Assembly (NCBI RefSeq): GCF_900129845.1
Contig: NZ_FQXB01000001.1
Coordinates: 248,001 to 312,000 of the forward strand
DNA: 64,000 nucleotides
Reading direction: 5' to 3'
Origin: Cognatiyoonia sediminum
GTDB lineage: Bacteria > Pseudomonadota > Alphaproteobacteria > Rhodobacterales > Rhodobacteraceae
Both the position numbers and the translations under genes were made by a program. The notes under the pieces were generated by a model, which was not told the DNA's origin, did not search any database, and worked only from the letters and a program-made list of their open reading frames with translations. How positions within the stretch are numbered: the first letter of the stretch is position 1; each line of letters begins with the position of its first letter. Shown piece by piece: positions 16,295 to 24,768 of the stretch.

Positions 16295-17386
16295 GTGTTG
16301 GAACAGGTCAAATATGGGCTGATCGGCTGTGGCATGATGGGGCAGGAGCATGTGAAAAACATCAACCTGCTGCCGCAAGGTGACGTTGTCGCCGTCTATG
16401 ATCTGCATCGCCAGCTGGCAGAAGTCTCTGCGGAGTTGGCGGGTGGTGCCTATGTTGCGAAGAGTTTGGATGATTTGTTGACGCGGCCGGATCTGGATGC
16501 TTTGGTCATTGTGAGCCCGAATTTTGAGCATGTGGGGCAGTTGAAGCAAATCGTTGCGAAACGCCCTTTGCCGATTCTTTGCGAAAAACCGCTTTATACG
16601 AAGCCTGAGGATAAGGCTGACCTAGATGCATTGTTTGACGGCTATCCGCATCCGGTTTGGGTGGCGATGGAGTATCGCTATATGCCACCCGTTGCGGCTT
16701 TGATCGAACAGGCCGAGCAGGCAACTGGCGGCATCGCGATGTTGACGATCCGAGAGCATCGGTTTCCGTTCCTGCCTAAGATCGGTGATTGGAACCGCTT
16801 TAACGAAAATACGGGTGGCACTTTGGTCGAGAAATGCTGCCATTTCTTTGATTTGATGCGGTTGATTTTGAAGTCCGAACCCGTGCGAGTGATGGCCTCT
16901 GCTGGGCAAGCCATGAACCATCTGGATGAGCGGTATGATGGACGCGTGCCGGACATCTGGGACAATGGCTATGTCATCGTGGATTTTGAAAGCGGTGCGC
17001 GGGCGATGTTGGAGCTTTGCATGTTCGCTGAAGGATCAGAGTTTCAAGAAGAGATCGCGGCCGTTGGTCCAAAGGGCAAGATCGAGTGCTTTGTACCGGG
17101 GCCAGGCAGGTTCTGGCCAAAGGCGCTGGGCAAACCACCTGTGCCTAAGTTGGTGATATCGCCTCGTGCTCCTAAGGGGCCGTTGGAATCAGAGATGCCG
17201 GTTGATCCGACATTGTTGGATGCGGGGGATCACAATGGGTCGACCTATTACCAGCATATGAAGTTCAACGCGGCTGTACGTGGCGAAGGCGGGATTGAGG
17301 TGTCGTTGAAAGATGGCGCGCGCGCGGTTGAGATTGGTTTGGCGGCGCAAAAGAGTGCGGAGACGGGCGAAGCTGTGAAGCTGTGA
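16295..17386 (+). CDS. Gfo/Idh/MocA family protein; candidate NAD-dependent sulfoquinovosidase (GH188-like)
   Basis: 363 residues from a GTG one base after the regulator stop codon; AAAGGA lies just upstream. An N-terminal Rossmann fold shows GLIGCGMMG (about 8-16) and LCEKPL (about 95-100). The C-terminal half-barrel has NENTGGTLVEKCCHFFDL, where family members keep catalytic residues. Most relatives are NAD(P)-dependent sugar dehydrogenases. GH188 enzymes, in the same superfamily, hydrolyse sulfoquinovosides with bound NAD and occur in sulfoquinovose gene clusters. Coupling to the GntR gene and the neighbouring SMO-like operon makes this a candidate for releasing sulfoquinovose from its glycerol glycoside. 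A simple dehydrogenase cannot be excluded. Confidence 0.75.
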   Translation: MLEQVKYGLIGCGMMGQEHVKNINLLPQGDVVAVYDLHRQLAEVSAELAGGAYVAKSLDDLLTRPDLDALVIVSPNFEHVGQLKQIVAKRPLPILCEKPLYTKPEDKADLDALFDGYPHPVWVAMEYRYMPPVAALIEQAEQATGGIAMLTIREHRFPFLPKIGDWNRFNENTGGTLVEKCCHFFDLMRLILKSEPVRVMASAGQAMNHLDERYDGRVPDIWDNGYVIVDFESGARAMLELCMFAEGSEFQEEIAAVGPKGKIECFVPGPGRFWPKALGKPPVPKLVISPRAPKGPLESEMPVDPTLLDAGDHNGSTYYQHMKFNAAVRGEGGIEVSLKDGARAVEIGLAAQKSAETGEAVKL

Positions 17387-17438
17387 TGTCGATGCCGCTG
17401 CCTGCCTATTCGGCAGATGCGCCCCACCCACCATCCCG

Positions 17439-18548
17439 CTAAGTGAGCGGGTTTGTTTGATACAAGGTCACGCGCAGACCGCCATTAGGAATAGGAGCAT
17501 CCGTTGGTTTGAACGGGAGGCCCATGGCCTTTGCCAATCCGCCGTCGGTTGTGACAAGCCCAACGCGCCAGCCTTTGAAATGGGTTGAGAGCTGTTTGCC
17601 GAGCGCTCCATACAGGCCAAATAGCTGTCTTTTGTTGCCGATCCTGTCGCCGTAAGGTGGGTTAATCATGACAAGGCCGGGCGGCCCGTCTGGTGGCAAT
17701 GCGTCGCTGAAGCTTTGGCATTTGAAACGCGTGCAGTCTTCGATACCTGCGCGCTGGGCATTTGCGAGCGCGCCTTTGATCGCACCTTCGTCGCGGTCTG
17801 AGCCGGTGAAAACAAACGGTGTGGTTTGTTGCGTCAGATCTGCGAGCATCGCCTTCCAGCGTTCCGGTTGAAAGCTCGCCAATCTCTGAAACGCGAAGTC
17901 TCGATTGCGTCCGGGTGCTAACCCGCTTGCGATCTCAGCAGCTTCTAAAACGAACGTACCCGACCCACACATCGGATCGAAAACAGGTTCATCGCCCGAA
18001 TACCCGCAGTGCCGCAAAAACAGCGATGCCAACGTTTCGCGCATCGGTGCTTTGCCGACAAAGGCTTTTGCCCCGCGTTTGTGCAACGGCTCGCCCGATG
18101 TGTCGACCGATAGGGTGCAAATGTTGTTCTCAATGCGGACCCGAATACCGCCAGACGCTTCTCTGACAATGGGACATCTCAACTGCGTCCTGATCGCGTT
18201 TTCAATCCGCTCCGCTGCGGCGCTTTGGTGGTAGATTTTTGAGTTTCGGGTTGTGACCTCTACATGCACCGATTCCCCAACTTTCAGAACTGTGCTCCAA
18301 TCAAACTCACTGGCGCGGCGGTTCAATTCTGCGAGGTGATAGGCTCGAAACTGACCGATGCGTGCGAGAATGCGCGTGGCGCCCCGCAGATGCAGATTGG
18401 CGCGCCAAACAGATGTCCAGTGGCCCAAGAAGGCGATGCCACCTGGGACGGCTTTGGCGTGCTTGAAACCCTTTTCGATGGCTTCTTCCTGAAGGGTGGT
18501 TTCCATGCCCGGGACGGTGGCCGCAAAGATCTCAAATGGCTTACTCAT
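17439..18548 (-). CDS. THUMP-domain class I rRNA methyltransferase (RlmL-like)
   Basis: 369 residues. The N-terminal THUMP and ferredoxin-like part begins FEIFAATVPGMETTLQEEA and contains TRILARIGQFRAYHLAEL. SAM-binding motif DPMCGSGTFVLEAAEIASGL lies at about 191-210, and the N6/N2-amine methyltransferase catalytic motif NPPYGDRIG near 296-304. RlmL methylates G2445 of 23S rRNA; here only the first module is present, without the RlmK half found in the E. coli fusion. It is tail to tail with the Gfo/Idh/MocA gene and stands alone. Confidence 0.85.
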   Translation of the reverse strand: MSKPFEIFAATVPGMETTLQEEAIEKGFKHAKAVPGGIAFLGHWTSVWRANLHLRGATRILARIGQFRAYHLAELNRRASEFDWSTVLKVGESVHVEVTTRNSKIYHQSAAAERIENAIRTQLRCPIVREASGGIRVRIENNICTLSVDTSGEPLHKRGAKAFVGKAPMRETLASLFLRHCGYSGDEPVFDPMCGSGTFVLEAAEIASGLAPGRNRDFAFQRLASFQPERWKAMLADLTQQTTPFVFTGSDRDEGAIKGALANAQRAGIEDCTRFKCQSFSDALPPDGPPGLVMINPPYGDRIGNKRQLFGLYGALGKQLSTHFKGWRVGLVTTDGGLAKAMGLPFKPTDAPIPNGGLRVTLYQTNPLT

Positions 18549-18730
18549 GCCCTGTCCCTAAACTGGATCTGACGTAAGGGCGAGGGGGCGCACTTCTGTT
18601 ATCAAGCGAAAAGAGCACTTATCTTTGTTCGGATAGGCGATGTTGGAAGAGTGATTTACAACTGTGGATTGCTCAACCGACAAACTGCGTGTTAGCGTTT
18701 GAGGCATAAAGCCAGGGAGACAGGCGAACA

Positions 18731-19492
18731 ATGTTTAGAACAAAGATGCTTGCTGCCATTGGTGGCGCGTTTCTTGCAACAGCTTCGATGGCGGTTGCGG
18801 ATATTTTCCACTTGGAAGCGACAATCTCGTACCGGGAACGCATCCTGCTACCAGAAGAAGCTGTTCTTGAAGTGGAGCTTTTGGACACATCCCGTGCCGA
18901 CGCGCCGTCGATCCGGATGGCATCCCAACGTTTCCGGCTTGGTGGCGTACCACGCCGGGTCGAGATTGCTTATGATTCTGATCTGATCGATGACCGGCAT
19001 ACCTATACGGTGGCTGCGAAAATCCTTTTGGGTGACGAAGTGCTGTTCCGTTCAACAACCGCCTACATGGTCCTCACCCGCGGTGCGCCTGATAAAACAG
19101 AGATCGTCTTGGAGGCGATGCCAGTGCAGGCTGATATGGGTGATGCAGATGACCAGTCCATCTACGGTGAAACTTGGACAATCTATGAAGTGACCGGTCG
19201 TTTGTTGGTGACAGAAGATCTACCCGTGATGATGATCGATGAAGAAGGCAATTTCGGCCTATATGCTGGCTGTAACAACTTTGCAGGCTCGCTGACGGCC
19301 GAAGACGGTGTTTTGACCATGCCCGCGGCGTTCGCAGGGACAAAAAAGCTGTGTGAAGAAGGCAAAATGACTCTTGAACAAGACATCATTGACGCTTTGT
19401 CCGTGTCGACAGGATACGTGCGCAATGACCAAATTCTGGCCTTTACGAACGATGCTGGCGTTACAGTTTTGCGGATGCAAATTACAGAATGA
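18731..19492 (+). CDS. YbaY-like plus META (HslJ-like) domain envelope protein
   Basis: 253 residues. A signal peptide (MFRTKMLAAIGGAFLATASMAVA) precedes DIFHLEA. Residues about 25-130 resemble the YbaY family: ISYRERILLPEEAVLEVELLD, then a later SDLIDDRHTYTVAAKI. Residues about 150-253 resemble a META domain: an FGLYAGCNNFAGSL core containing the conserved GCN, and LTMPAAFAGTKKLCEE, ending with the DALSVSTGY helix. META/HslJ proteins are envelope stress factors of unclear biochemistry. A strong terminator follows, so it is monocistronic. Confidence 0.78.
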   Translation: MFRTKMLAAIGGAFLATASMAVADIFHLEATISYRERILLPEEAVLEVELLDTSRADAPSIRMASQRFRLGGVPRRVEIAYDSDLIDDRHTYTVAAKILLGDEVLFRSTTAYMVLTRGAPDKTEIVLEAMPVQADMGDADDQSIYGETWTIYEVTGRLLVTEDLPVMMIDEEGNFGLYAGCNNFAGSLTAEDGVLTMPAAFAGTKKLCEEGKMTLEQDIIDALSVSTGYVRNDQILAFTNDAGVTVLRMQITE

Positions 19493-19512
19493 TCTCCTGT
19501 AGAATTTGAATT

Positions 19513-19545
19513 GGACGGCCCCTTAGCGGGGCCGTTCTTATTTCT
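19513..19545 (+). terminator. Intrinsic terminator after the YbaY/META gene
   Basis: ACGGCCCC (19515-19522) pairs with GGGGCCGT (19528-19535) around a 5-base loop, followed by TCTTATTTCTT. It lies 20 bp past the stop codon. Confidence 0.82.
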
Positions 19546-19640
19546 TAGGGTGTTTCGCCCCGTTCTCAGGACATTTTGGGCCTCCGCTTACCCAAGCGAC
19601 TATGCTAGAAGGCGCGTCGAAGAATCTCGGATGTGGTCAA

Positions 19641-20642
19641 GTGACTGAAAAGACGCCGCAAAGATTAGAGCATCATGCCCGCCTCTCCGTCGCCCCGATG
19701 ATGGATTGGACGGATCGGCATTGCCGTTACTTGCATCGTCGTATGTCCAAACATGCATTGCTCTATACCGAGATGGTGACGGCACCCGCAGTTATTCATG
19801 GCGATCGGGAGAGGCTCCTTGGATTTAACGAAACAGAGCATCCTGTTGCCGTTCAACTTGGCGGGTCCGATCCAAAGCAGTTGGCAGAGGCTGCGAGGAT
19901 TGCCGAGGACTACGGATATGATGAGATCAATCTGAATTGCGGCTGTCCATCGGATCGCGTGCAATCGGGGTCGTTTGGTGCGATCCTGATGGAGACGCCA
20001 GCTTTGGTCGCGGAGTGCTGTGCCCAGTTGATTGCCGCGGTAGATGTGCCTGTTACGGTTAAGTGCCGCATTGGCGTCGATGATCAAGAGCCAACGGAAG
20101 TGTTGCCGGATTTCTTGGCCCGGGTCAGCAGTGCGGGCGTAGGGCGCTTTACGATCCACGCACGCAAAGCTTGGCTGCAAGGTCTCAGCCCGAAGGAGAA
20201 TCGCGATATTCCACCGCTTGATTATCCTTTGGTGCATGAGATGAAAGCGGTGTTCCCGCATCTGCATTTATCGATCAACGGCGGCATCGAGAGTCTCGAT
20301 CAAGCTGAACCGTTTTTAGACGCCTTGGATGGTGTGATGATCGGTCGCGCGGCCTATCATACGCCCAGCGACATTCTGCTTGATGCAGATCGCAGGATTT
20401 TTGGTGGAAGAGTCGGGCCGACTGCGGAAGAGGTCGTTATGGAGATGTTGCCCTATATTGACCAGCACCTTGGAGCCGGTGGCAAACTGCACCATGTCAC
20501 GCGCCATATGTTGGGCCTGTTTCAAGGGCGGCCTGGCGCGCGGATGTGGCGGCGCTATCTCTCCGAGAATGCGCATAAAGACGGAGCAGGGTGTGACGTT
20601 GTCGAAACGGCTCTGGGATTTGTCACGCAGCAGGCTGCTTGA
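19641..20642 (+). CDS. dusA: tRNA-dihydrouridine synthase A
   Basis: 333 residues from the GTG at 19641; the frame is open from an ATG at 19602, which is the alternative. DusA signatures are LSVAPMMDWTDRHCRYLHR near the start, EMVTAPAVIHGD, and NLNCGCPSDRVQSGSFGAIL, whose Cys protonates the uracil ring. FTIHARKAWLQGLSPKENR and INGGIESLDQA follow. DusA makes dihydrouridine at positions 20/20a of tRNA with FMN and NADPH. It is followed closely by a small dioxygenase-like gene on the same strand. Confidence 0.92.
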   Translation: MTEKTPQRLEHHARLSVAPMMDWTDRHCRYLHRRMSKHALLYTEMVTAPAVIHGDRERLLGFNETEHPVAVQLGGSDPKQLAEAARIAEDYGYDEINLNCGCPSDRVQSGSFGAILMETPALVAECCAQLIAAVDVPVTVKCRIGVDDQEPTEVLPDFLARVSSAGVGRFTIHARKAWLQGLSPKENRDIPPLDYPLVHEMKAVFPHLHLSINGGIESLDQAEPFLDALDGVMIGRAAYHTPSDILLDADRRIFGGRVGPTAEEVVMEMLPYIDQHLGAGGKLHHVTRHMLGLFQGRPGARMWRRYLSENAHKDGAGCDVVETALGFVTQQAA

Positions 20643-20660
20643 TCGCGTGAGGTTGAGCAT

Positions 20661-21389
20661 TTGATTAACGGTTTCAAAGTGTTCGATGCCGACCCTTATG
20701 TAAATAAGTGGGTTAGTTCAGCGCGTCGCGTTGTTGAAACTCTGGACGTCAGCCAACGGCGACACGGGCGCACATGGTTTGTTGGTGTGGATGCTCTGCC
20801 GAACAACACAGACGGCAGTATTCGTGGCGCTACGCTCGGTGGCGCTTGGATGGATGATCTCAGCGCACATCCGGAGTTTGATGGATGGCATAAGGCGCAG
20901 GTCTCAATCGTCTATGATGGCTATCCGCGCCAAGACCCCGATGAAAGCGACGCGGCGCATCGGTTTCGAGTGAAACGGGATGCGGCGCATATGGATGGCT
21001 TGCTGCCAGAAGGGGCGGTCAGGCGGCGGCATCTTCGCGAACCCCATGCGTTTATCGTTGGGCTGCCGTTAAACAACGTGCCATCCAGCCCATTGGTTGT
21101 TTGGCCCGACAGTCATCGCGTCATGCAAACTGCTTTTTCTAAGGTATTTGAAGGTGTTGAGCCGTGTTATTGGGGCGATCAAGATGTCACTGACGTCTAT
21201 CAAGCCGCGCGGCGTGAAGTGTTTGAACGCTGCGAACGGGTCGAGGTTAGTATGCGCCCGGGGCAAGCTGTTTTGCTGAACAGGCATCTTATTCACGGTG
21301 TCGCCCCGTGGGAGGGGCCGAATGTGATCGAAGGCCGGCAGGTAGCCTACTTTCGTCCAATGGTCGCCAATGTGGCCGATTGGCTCTAG
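20661..21389 (+). CDS. Putative Fe(II)/2-oxoglutarate-type dioxygenase-fold protein
   Basis: 242 residues from a TTG at 20661; no ATG fits, and a GTG at 20679 is another option. The possible metal ligands are a His-x-Asp in DAAHMDGLLP (about residue 113) and a distal His in LNRHLIHGVAPW (about 212), with an Arg later (EGRQVAYFRP), the spacing of the 2OG-Fe(II) cupin fold. A conserved-looking IVGLPLNNVPSSPLVVWPDSH resembles PhyH-like proteins. Substrate unknown. It starts 18 bp after dusA and overlaps the convergent WYL regulator by 4 bp. Confidence 0.6.
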   Translation: MINGFKVFDADPYVNKWVSSARRVVETLDVSQRRHGRTWFVGVDALPNNTDGSIRGATLGGAWMDDLSAHPEFDGWHKAQVSIVYDGYPRQDPDESDAAHRFRVKRDAAHMDGLLPEGAVRRRHLREPHAFIVGLPLNNVPSSPLVVWPDSHRVMQTAFSKVFEGVEPCYWGDQDVTDVYQAARREVFERCERVEVSMRPGQAVLLNRHLIHGVAPWEGPNVIEGRQVAYFRPMVANVADWL

Positions 21390-22045
21390 CCTTTTTGCCG
21401 AAGGTAGGCCGCATAAGACTTGTCGGCTTCATCGACGAAAAGCCCCGGTAAGATACGCAGATCGCTGATTTGATCGACGCGCAACTCATCAAAGCTTTGC
21501 GTGGTCTCGCACCACGCCACACAGGTCCACAAGCGCCCCCAATAGTCGAGTTGTAGCGGGCGCAATGTTCGTATGTTATCATCCAGCGTAACAGATAGTT
21601 TTTGCCGCGTTCGAATGGCTTGCCGAATGGTCGGAAGATGCTGGAACCCTCGTGCAGCATCCGCGAAGGGATAAACAGCGAGGTTAAAACCCTCCGGCGC
21701 TTTACTAGGATCTTCGGGCATGACGCTGTCGAGTTTGCGCGCTAGATCCTTCGCCGCCTGCGTTAGATCGGGGTCGGTTGAGGTGCTGACAGCCATGAGG
21801 CCAAGGTGCAGCGCCTCAACTTCTGTCATTGTCAAATTCAGAGGGGGCAGGGTGATCGCTGCCATGACGCGATAGCCAACGCCGCGCTCCCCTTCGATGG
21901 GAACGCCAGAAGCCGCGAGCGTGTCCATATCGCGGTAGATCGTCCGTAAGGATACGTCTGTTCGTTTTGCCAAATCTTCAGCTTTGTGGAGCGAGCCATC
22001 ACGAAGAATCTGAATGAGGTTCATAAGACGGTCTGATCGGCGCAT
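21386..22045 (-). CDS. YafY-family HTH-WYL transcriptional regulator
   Basis: 219 residues. The N-terminal HTH_11 domain reads RSDRLMNLIQILRDG (about 3-17) and KRTDVSLRTIYRDMDTLAASG (about 27-47). It is followed by the WYL-region residues RTLRPLQLDYWGRLWTCVAW (about 159-178), where WG replaces the usual WY step. Such regulators sense nucleic acid or small-molecule signals through the WYL domain. The gene is preceded by a 34-bp palindrome ending 16 bp from the start codon, a likely autoregulatory operator. The divergent tat operon begins 185 bp away. Confidence 0.82.
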   Translation of the reverse strand: MRRSDRLMNLIQILRDGSLHKAEDLAKRTDVSLRTIYRDMDTLAASGVPIEGERGVGYRVMAAITLPPLNLTMTEVEALHLGLMAVSTSTDPDLTQAAKDLARKLDSVMPEDPSKAPEGFNLAVYPFADAARGFQHLPTIRQAIRTRQKLSVTLDDNIRTLRPLQLDYWGRLWTCVAWCETTQSFDELRVDQISDLRILPGLFVDEADKSYAAYLRQKG

Positions 22046-22060
22046 TTTTGAAGGTGGTTT

Positions 22061-22094
22061 GTCATTTTTCTGTCAACTGACAGAAAAATGACAT
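22061..22094. promoter_or_regulatory. 34-bp perfect palindrome, probable operator of the WYL regulator
   Basis: TGTCATTTTTCTGTCA (22061-22076), two central bases, TGACAGAAAAATGACA (22079-22094). The 16-bp arms are perfect and each contains two TGTCA half-sites 11 bp apart. It ends 16 bp upstream of the regulator start codon. No T-run follows on either side, so a terminator is unlikely. Tetrameric or two-dimer binding is suggested by the symmetry. Confidence 0.75.
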
Positions 22095-22230
22095 AAAAAA
22101 AGAAAAACTCAATAAAAAAAGGGCTTTCTGGCGCCAAGAAATGGCAATTTTCCCTTTCCTCGGGCGATATGGGGCCCTATTTATCACTTCAGCACATGAG
22201 CCTTGGCGCTCAGAAAGAGGAGATTGAGAG

Positions 22231-22443
22231 ATGCTCAACAATATCGGACTTCCTGGCCTGCTGCTGATCGCAGTTGTGGTTTTGGTTTTGTTTGGCCGTG
22301 GCAAGATTTCGTCACTGATGGGTGAAGTCGGCAAAGGTATCACAGCGTTCAAGCGTGGTGTTGATGACGGCAAACAAGAGATTGAAGACAGCTTGGCAGA
22401 AGCCAAGGACGTCACACCTGCTGAAGAAAAAGACAAAGCCTAA
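22231..22443 (+). CDS. tatA: Sec-independent translocase subunit TatA
   Basis: 70 residues. A short N-terminal membrane helix ([20 protein letters not shown]) is followed by the amphipathic helix [17 protein letters not shown] and a charged tail, as in TatA. It forms the protein-conducting assembly of the twin-arginine pathway. AGAGGAGATTGAGAG precedes the ATG. It is first of tatA-tatB-tatC, with 5 bp to tatB. Confidence 0.95.
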   Translation: MLNNIGLPGLLLIAVVVLVLFGRGKISSLMGEVGKGITAFKRGVDDGKQEIEDSLAEAKDVTPAEEKDKA

Positions 22444-22448
22444 GTCGT

Positions 22449-22973
22449 ATGTTCGGACTCAGCTGGGGTGAACTTATGGTGGTGGGCGTTGTTGCGCTCA
22501 TCGTTGTGGGGCCGAAAGACCTGCCGGGTCTGTTTCGGTCTGTTGGGGAATTCACGGGTAAAGCCCGTCGAATGGCCCGCGAGTTCAGCCGCGCGATGGA
22601 GCAAGCGGCGGAAGACTCTGGCGTGAACGACATCAACAAGACGATCCGCGCAGCAACCAATCCAACCAAATTTGGAACGGACGCGATCAAAGACAGCGTC
22701 ACCTCGACCTTCAAAGAGGGGTCAGAGACGGCCAAGCTGTCCGAACAGCGCCAAGCTGACAAAAAGAAGATCGACGAGGCGATGGCAAAAGCGGCCACAG
22801 AACGTATGGAACGCGAAGCGGCGGAAAAGGCAGCAGCGGAGGCCACTCCGAAGCCAGCGGCCAAGCCGAAGCCTAAGACGGCGACGAAGGCTAAGCCGAA
22901 GGTGGCTGCCAAACCAAAAGCAGCCCCAAAGGCAAAAGCGAAACCAAAGCCCAAACCAAAGGCTGAGACATGA
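22449..22973 (+). CDS. tatB: Sec-independent translocase subunit TatB
   Basis: 174 residues. N-terminal helix FGLSWGELMVVGVVALIVVG, then the TatB GPKDLPGLFRSVGEFTGKAR amphipathic segment (about 21-40). The C-terminal third (about 135-174) is a low-complexity run of KPK, AKPK and KAKPK units, common in alphaproteobacterial TatB. TatB and TatC form the receptor for folded, cofactor-bearing exports with RR signal peptides. It overlaps tatC by 4 bp. Confidence 0.95.
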   Translation: MFGLSWGELMVVGVVALIVVGPKDLPGLFRSVGEFTGKARRMAREFSRAMEQAAEDSGVNDINKTIRAATNPTKFGTDAIKDSVTSTFKEGSETAKLSEQRQADKKKIDEAMAKAATERMEREAAEKAAAEATPKPAAKPKPKTATKAKPKVAAKPKAAPKAKAKPKPKPKAET

Positions 22974-23935
22974 GCACAACGGACGAGATTGAAGACAGCT
23001 CCGCCCCGTTGATTGAGCATTTGGCGGAACTTCGCACACGCCTGATCCGCTCTGTCGGTGCGTTCTTGGTCGCTATGATCATATGCTTCAGCTTTGGAAG
23101 CACAATCCTAGACTTTCTGCTGATTCCGATCGAAGAAACATTGCGCGCGCTGGGTGATCCTAATCCAGTGATGCAGTACACCGCGCCGCAAGAGTATTTC
23201 TTCACGCTGGTCCGCATTTCGGTCGTGGGTGGGTTGATCCTCGCCTTTCCTGTCATCGCGTTTCAGCTTTGGCGGTTTGTGGCGCCCGGACTTTATAAGA
23301 ACGAAAAGAATGCGTTCCTTCCATTCCTGATCGCTTCGCCTTTCCTCTTCCTTTTGGGCGCTGTATTCGCCCATTACGTTGTTGTCCCGCTTGCGATGAC
23401 CTTCTTCCTCGGATTTGCGGATATTCCGTCGATGGTCCATGCACTCATCAATGAAAACTTCCAACCACCTGCGGACGGGGCTGCGTTGCTTCCTGGTGCG
23501 GGCGGTGGTGCAGCGCTTCCGACGACCACTGAAGATGCGGGCATCGACATCGTGTTCATCGGTAAGGTGAACGAAAGCCTTGATATCACTCTGAAAATGA
23601 TCGTGGCTTTTGGCCTGTGCTTCCAATTGCCTGTTCTGCTGACGTTGATGGGGACCGCTGGCTTGGCCAGTTCGCGCGGTCTGCGCAACACGCGGAAATA
23701 CGCGGTTGTTGGCATTCTGATGGTTGCTGCACTGGTTACTCCACCTGATGTTGTGACGCAGGTGATCCTCTTTACTGTTGTCTACGGCCTCTATGAAATT
23801 TCGATCCACCTTGTTGCCGCAGTTGAGCGGAAAAAGGACCGTCAAGCGCGGGCCGAAGGGGTGATCGGGGAAGGTGAAAGCCTGTTCGATGATATCGAAG
23901 ACGACGCGGACATCGAAGAGGAAGCCGCGAAGTGA
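22970..23935 (+). CDS. tatC: Sec-independent translocase subunit TatC
   Basis: 321 residues, against about 258 in E. coli. Conserved parts include PLIEHLAELRTRLIRSV at residues 14-30, the QYTAPQEYFFTLVRISV region near 70-86, and the late LVTPPDVVTQ helix. Extra length comes from a proline, alanine and glycine-rich insertion of about 40 residues in a periplasmic loop (about 158-195: FQPPADGAALLPGAGGG and following) and from an acidic C-terminal tail. It overlaps both tatB and the DUF815 gene by 4 bp, so the four genes form one operon. Confidence 0.95.
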   Translation: MSTTDEIEDSSAPLIEHLAELRTRLIRSVGAFLVAMIICFSFGSTILDFLLIPIEETLRALGDPNPVMQYTAPQEYFFTLVRISVVGGLILAFPVIAFQLWRFVAPGLYKNEKNAFLPFLIASPFLFLLGAVFAHYVVVPLAMTFFLGFADIPSMVHALINENFQPPADGAALLPGAGGGAALPTTTEDAGIDIVFIGKVNESLDITLKMIVAFGLCFQLPVLLTLMGTAGLASSRGLRNTRKYAVVGILMVAALVTPPDVVTQVILFTVVYGLYEISIHLVAAVERKKDRQARAEGVIGEGESLFDDIEDDADIEEEAAK

Positions 23936-24768
23936 GTGATCCGCTAGATCGGATTGCAGACGCACTGGAGCGGATGAGCCCTGCGCCTATCGCCGCTCCA
24001 GATTTCGACGCAGCCACTGCGTTTGTCTGGCATCCGGACCCTGATCGGTTGGTCCCTGTACCGGAAGTTAATCGCGTCGATGTCGGCCTTTTGGTCGGCA
24101 TCGATAGGTCGCGCGACACACTGATGGCCAATACCGAACAATTTGCCAAAGGCTTACCGGCGAACAATGCGCTCCTTTGGGGTGCGCGTGGGATGGGTAA
24201 ATCCAGCCTTGTCAAAGCCATCCACGGTAAGCTGGGGGTGGAGTATCCCGACCTCAAGATCGTAGAGGTTCAGCGCGAAGATTTGCCAACCATTGGGCGT
24301 TGTCTGAACATGCTTCGTGGCGCGCGGCATCGCTTTATCATGTTTTGTGACGACCTTTCGTTCAGCCATGACGATGCGCACTATAAGTCGCTCAAGGCTG
24401 TACTGGATGGTGGTATTGAAGGGCGTCCAGATAACGTCGTGCTGTATGCAACCTCAAATCGTCGCCACCTCATGCCACGCGATATGATCGAGAATGAACG
24501 ATCGACCGCGATAACGCCGGGAGAGGCGGTTGAAGAAAAGGTCTCACTGTCTGATCGATTTGGGCTTTGGCTTGGCTTCCATCCATGTGACCAAGATCAG
24601 TATCTCGCCATGATCCGCGGTTATTGCGACGCCCACGGAGTGGATATTTCGGACGAAGATCTACGTGCCGAAGCCATTGAGTGGCAAGCGACGCGGGGCA
24701 GCAGGTCAGGCCGCGTAGCTTGGCAGTATTTTGTCGATCTTGCAGGGAGCAAGGGCGTGACCCTTTAA
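23932..24768 (+). CDS. DUF815-family AAA+ ATPase
   Basis: 278 residues from a GTG overlapping the tatC stop codon. A Walker A motif WGARGMGKSSLVKAIHG lies at about residues 83-99, and a Walker B-like FIMFCDDLSF near 139-148. SNRRHLMPRDM near 178-188 is typical of DUF815, a RuvB-like AAA family of unknown function. Coupling to tatC suggests coexpression but gives no mechanism. The gene is tail to tail with nlpD (4-bp overlap). Confidence 0.82.
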   Translation: MSDPLDRIADALERMSPAPIAAPDFDAATAFVWHPDPDRLVPVPEVNRVDVGLLVGIDRSRDTLMANTEQFAKGLPANNALLWGARGMGKSSLVKAIHGKLGVEYPDLKIVEVQREDLPTIGRCLNMLRGARHRFIMFCDDLSFSHDDAHYKSLKAVLDGGIEGRPDNVVLYATSNRRHLMPRDMIENERSTAITPGEAVEEKVSLSDRFGLWLGFHPCDQDQYLAMIRGYCDAHGVDISDEDLRAEAIEWQATRGSRSGRVAWQYFVDLAGSKGVTL

